Source of the DNA: Ipomoea triloba
Lineage: Eukaryota; Streptophyta; Magnoliopsida; Solanales; Convolvulaceae
NCBI RefSeq assembly: GCF_003576645.1
Contig: NC_044922.1
Coordinates: forward strand, 14,885,910 to 14,949,909
Direction of reading: 5' to 3'
DNA length: 64,000 nucleotides
The notes beneath the pieces are model-generated. The model was not told the DNA's origin. It searched no databases and saw only the letters and a program-made list of their open reading frames with translations. Both the position numbers and the translations under genes were made by a program. The first letter of the stretch is position 1; each line of letters starts with the position of its first letter. Of the stretch, positions 59,946 to 64,000 are shown in pieces.

Positions 59946-60781
59946 GAAAAAAAATGCAGTGAAATAATTTTTTTTAAAACTTAGTTACACAAAATTACCA
60001 TAATGCAATTGCATTTTTTTCTTTTAAAAAAAAAGAAGATATCTCTATTCTGGACCCTTGATCTAGATTGAATCAATGGATGGGATTACTCCCTATTTTT
60101 CACCTAAGGAAACATCCGCACATAACTACATTGGCGGATTAGTTTTACTTTACTTTTTCTTTTGTTTTCTTTCTTTTTTTCTTTTTAACTTAGCTAATTC
60201 CAGTTTCGTCAAGCTAATCCTAAGCTCATGTACAGAACCCCACTCCTAAAGTCATTATTACAAAAGTAAATTATGAGTCGTGCAATCAGCACTACTCGAT
60301 ATTGTACATGGAGTAAACCCCACTCATGTCTAATAGCTTGCAAATCACATTTTTCTTGTGTAATAACCCGCAAAGCATACATTTGTTTACTAGGTAAACC
60401 CTGCTTCCATATAATAGTTCGCAAAACACACATGAGAAGTAAACTAAACTATAAAAACCCTATGTAATAAAAGGCTCAACCAAAAATGTGTTAGCAAGAA
60501 TAGTTAAACACGTGACTTTCTAATACTATCTATAATCATGATCCACCAATCGTACAACCATTTAGAGGCCGTATTATTTTCAAATGTACATTAATGAGGT
60601 GAATTGAGGATCTTAGATTCTTAGGTGCCACATTTCCTCTAAATTAAAGATAGCACATGTTTGATATATAAGTTTAAAGTCTCATAAAACCCTTACTTTC
60701 ATTTTATACATCAATTATTAAAACATATGCACGATTTTTGATGAAATAACAACTATCCCGGCAAGAGATAAGAGACCAAAA
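59946..60781. other. Intergenic, dispersed repeat only
   Basis: At 60280-60450 there are two or three diverged copies of the dispersed repeat (taataacccgcaaagcataca, ataatagttcgcaaaacaca). No gene was recognised. Confidence 0.45.
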
Positions 60782-60790
60782 TAATTACTT

Positions 60791-61274
60791 GAGAAAAGTG
60801 TCAGACCAAACTTTAGCTAAGAAATCAATTAGGCCCTTGAACTTTTGAAATTTGTAATTAAATCCACACATTTTATTTTGGAGCAATTAAACCCACTGAC
60901 CTGTAATTGCAGGTCGGCGACCCTATGGCGAACCTCCAGCAAACCTTAGGCAAGTTAGGTCAAAATCAGCCACCGTCGATCGTTACGGTCGCGCCGATCA
61001 CGCTCTGCCGGAGAAGTCCTTCTCCGGTAGAGCATTACCTAACGGTCACCAGTGGCTGATTTTGACCTAACTTGTCTAAGGTTCGTCGGAGTTTGACCGG
61101 AGGTTCGTCGTAGGGTCGTCGGAAACCTAATTGACCTGCAATTACAGGTCACCAATAGGTCAATAGGTTAATTGCTCCAAAATAAAATGTGTGAATTTAA
61201 TTGCAACTTTTAAAAGTTCAAGGGCCTAATTAACTTCTTAGCAAAAGTTCGAGGGTGTATATGACCATTTTTCC
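60791..61274. mobile_element. Mutator-like fold-back MITE with 9-bp target duplication
   Basis: The element of 484 bp is almost entirely two inverted arms of about 200 bp. For example, gaaatcaattaggcccttga pairs with tcaagggcctaattaacttc, and ggtcaaaatcagccac with gtggctgattttgacc. A GC-rich centre contains a second hairpin (gctctgccggagaag and ttctccggtagagc at 61009-61044). The 9-bp sequence taattactt flanks it exactly (60782-60790 and 61275-61283). The transcript of either strand would fold into a long hairpin. Confidence 0.92.
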
Positions 61275-61283
61275 TAATTACTT

Positions 61284-62599
61284 TAATGCATAATTAAGAA
61301 TAACGTAAATTTACATTTCCGATTACTGAGTTAACCATTCTTACTTCAACAAAATCCTTCTAATGAGTGTCTCATGGTTACGCTGAGAAGAGCGTCATGC
61401 CAAAGTAGCCATTTGCAACTTTTTTGCGTTTCTTAGGAGTTTTTGCTCCTAGCGGTTAAAAAAATGAGTTAATTTAATTATTCCTTTTTTTTTTTTTGGA
61501 TAAAAAGTAAAAACTACCATTAAGGCGTGTTTGAGAAAAATTACTTCCAGAAAATGTTTTCTGAAAAATGAGTCATTTTTAAGAAAATAGTTTCATTTTT
61601 CAATGTTTGATTGCATTATGGAAAACTGTCTTGGTGTGTTTGGTTCATTTTCTGAAAAATAAGTAGAATTGTATAATTAAACTTTTTAATTATTTTATTT
61701 AAAATATAAAAATATTTATGATAATATTAAATATAATTTTATTTATCAATTTAAAAAAAAAAACATCATTGATTTCCGTCGCTGCGAAGACCAGACCTAT
61801 GGTTTCCATAATTTTTATTTTTTTTATAAAGAAAACATTTATAAAACATCTATGTTTGAAAGTTTTGGTGCATTAAAATGTGTTATTATGGATGTGGTAA
61901 AAATATGGAGGAGTAAAAGTAAAATGTAAAATGTAAAATGGTGGTTGCCCGTTGCCCTCACGGTTCTCAATATATATATAAAGATAGGCCCACGTATCCC
62001 ACCAAATCACCCCACTAAATCCAATTTCCAGTCAGGACTTCACGGGACGGCACCGTATAGATAGAGATGTGCAATATATAAAAAAGAAATGAAAAAAAAA
62101 AAAAGAAAAAAGAATAGGGGCAACAAGGTCCAAAAACAATAATGGCATAATCATTTTAACCAAGCTTATAATGGCTGTAAAGGCGATGCACTTTTTCTCT
62201 CCCTCTGCATCAGTCCCCTTTGGGAGATCTAAGTCTTGATTCTGTCTTCTACCTTTTCTCTTACCTATATTATATTATATAGAATCGGGATCAAACTAGA
62301 ATTACTAGTTTTGTAAGAATGTGTGGATTAAGCACATCTGTTTATTTAAAATGATCAATAGTTAAAAATCAAAGAAATATGCGATGACATTTTTTGTAAT
62401 TGCGAAGGTGTCTTTGGTAATATAATGCTTGTTAGTACATTCGTGGATAACTGACAGTGTACTTAGAATATGTAATAGCGCATTCACGCGTATGCACTAT
62501 TTGCTATCGCGTATGCACTATCAACTGTTTTTAAATGTACCGTCCTTGATGTGGTAAATACACCGTGTCTCTAAATACACCTATGTATCGTCTATGAAG
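61284..62599. other. Intergenic, MITE-like fragments
   Basis: At 61520-61670 gaaaatgttttctgaaaaat and tttggttcattttctgaaaa are pieces of a common plant inverted-repeat element. No gene was recognised. Confidence 0.4.
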
Positions 62600-63240
62600 T
62601 ATGTGCGTGAGCTTGGGTAACTTAGACAGTGGGTCGGATGTTTCCGAGCTTGGATATATTGTTAGTCAGAAAGTCCAAAAGTCCAAAAGTCCCCCCAATA
62701 GGCATTAAATGCGTTATTTATAAAGGTTAGGAGGGAGCACATGCCGGGCATTCGGCATGCTGACCACATGTTCTGCATGCACTGGTGTGGTCGGCGGCAC
62801 TTCCAATAGGTCCACGTGGGTGATGATTCTTGACAAGTCTAATTACGATGTGATCGGGCAGAGCGATATAATAGGTATTTTCCCTCTAGTGTAGGGGACT
62901 AGGGGGCATTTTGCTAGGGACACCCGATCTAAGCGTTAAGGTCGAGACCGAGCTTAAGACACTCTATGCAGTAACTAATAATCTTAAAAGGACGGATCTA
63001 CACCTCAACTCCGATTGAGTCGAACTCATATGGGGTCGGTTAAGATCGGAGAGTGTCTCTCAGGGTATACGGAATACGTACTGAGCGAATATACGGTCAT
63101 ATGTCCGAGGGTTATTCCCTATTATTAGTCCTAATTATGGAATTGTTACTGCATTATCTTTCCTTAATTTCCGTCCCTTTGGAGACTAATTTTGGAAGCA
63201 ATCTTGACAACTCTACAATCAAATACAGTAATCTGTATAA
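62600..63240 (+). repeat. LTR-retrotransposon-like fragment
   Basis: It shares the order of landmarks with 21960-22460: gacagtgggtcgga, a run of C, ggcattaaatgcg, TATA-like tatttataaagg, then cggcatgctgaccaca. This suggests a related LTR promoter region. No gag/pol or paired LTR is visible in the window. Confidence 0.5.
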
Positions 63241-63386
63241 TTGAAGCCTACAATTAAAGAATCAAATTAAAACAGTCACTTTTTCTTCTAATTTTTTTTA
63301 AAGTGCACAGTCAACTATTTTATACTCCGTATAATTTATGAAAAATTATAAATATATTTTTAAAAATAAAATATTTTAGGTTTATT

Positions 63387-63805
63387 CGGGGCCGGCCTTG
63401 AAGGCGGGCGAGATGAGCACCCGCCCTGGGCCCAAGGTTGGAGGGGCCCCTAGCTTTGGTTTTTATTTTTTGATGAAGTTAAAAAAAATGCTTGCATACG
63501 TAAAGAGTTGAATTCATGATTTCAAAATTGTTTATTAATTTTAAATTCAGTTAACAATTACAATCATGTGATATACTTATCTCAGTTAATAGATAGGACA
63601 CAAAGTTTGAATGGGCACTACTAGACTAATCTAAAATGTTTTTTTTTTTAAAATAATACAAATTATATGTATACAAAAAGTCAAAATTATCATTTACGGA
63701 ATAATTATTTCTAATTAACCCATACAATCCTTTAACTTCATATACTAAGGGTACTTTTTCATATTTTGCTCCAGGCCTATAAAATGATAGGGTCAACCCT
63801 CGTAT
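63387..63805. mobile_element. Possible hAT-like non-autonomous element
   Basis: The left end has ggggccggccttgaaggcgg and cctgggcccaaggttgg. Near 63770-63805 lies ctccaggcctataaaatgat followed by agggtcaaccct. Such ggccggcc/cctgggcc termini are common in plant hAT derivatives, but no convincing target duplication was read. Confidence 0.35.
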
Positions 63806-64000
63806 ATTGTTGTGGAATTTTGCTAATACTCCATGATAATGATGGAGTGAGTATACACATAAAGGGGGTGAACCGGAGTGCAGACAACTTTGAGGCTATA
63901 TCACTATGTGTCGTGCATCAAAAGTAGCACTCAAACAAAAAGAAAACCAAAGGGGCTTTTTATTATTGCACATTTCATTTGCTCCTCCGATCAAACGTTT

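Overview
The window is nuclear DNA of a flowering plant, very probably a eudicot. It is strongly AT-rich. Its genes have short exons with GT..AG introns, it carries plant-specific families (ARF, NAC, F-box/FBD), and it is full of plant transposon types: tRNA-derived SINEs, Tourist-like MITEs, Helitrons and Mutator-like fold-back elements. One SINE family looks like the Au SINE known from Solanales and other plants. An asterid such as Convolvulaceae is therefore a reasonable guess, but only a guess. No bacterial operon, CRISPR array or functional RNA gene was seen.

Layout. (1) 1-3.8 kb: the 5' part of an auxin response factor gene (ARF4 type) on the minus strand. It has six exons here, and the rest lies beyond the left edge. 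(2) 3.8-34 kb: a gene desert built from transposons. It holds a Tourist-like MITE, a Mutator-like fold-back element, two neighbouring Helitrons (one with a minisatellite of about 114 bp), SINEs, two 5'-truncated LINE tails, a scrambled nuclear copy of plastid 16S rRNA, LTR-like sequence, and many microsatellites and minisatellites. (3) 34.1-34.4 kb: an intact single-exon Sec61 beta gene. (4) 40.7-42.5 kb: a six-exon E2-C type ubiquitin-conjugating enzyme gene (UBC19/20-like). (5) 43.4-45.1 kb: an F-box/FBD/LRR gene in convergent orientation. (6) 45.5-49.7 kb: an intact NAC transcription factor gene and, 1.6 kb downstream of it, an internally deleted copy reduced to first exon plus 3' flank. 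(7) 50-64 kb: another gene-free, transposon-rich stretch with several Tourist-like MITEs (one with a SINE inside its terminal repeat), a second Mutator-like fold-back element with a clear 9-bp target duplication, tandem repeats and LTR-like sequence.

The genes do not form a pathway. They are independent plant loci: auxin-dependent transcription (ARF4), ER protein translocation (Sec61 beta), cell-cycle ubiquitination (E2-C), an SCF substrate receptor, and a NAC regulator. The most unusual parts are the amplified plastid 16S rRNA fragment at 18.3-19.55 kb, the NAC duplication with a microhomology deletion, the paired Helitrons, and the nested transposon insertions whose target duplications can be read directly. 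Exon boundaries were worked out by hand from splice signals, reading phase and family resemblance. No database search was run.
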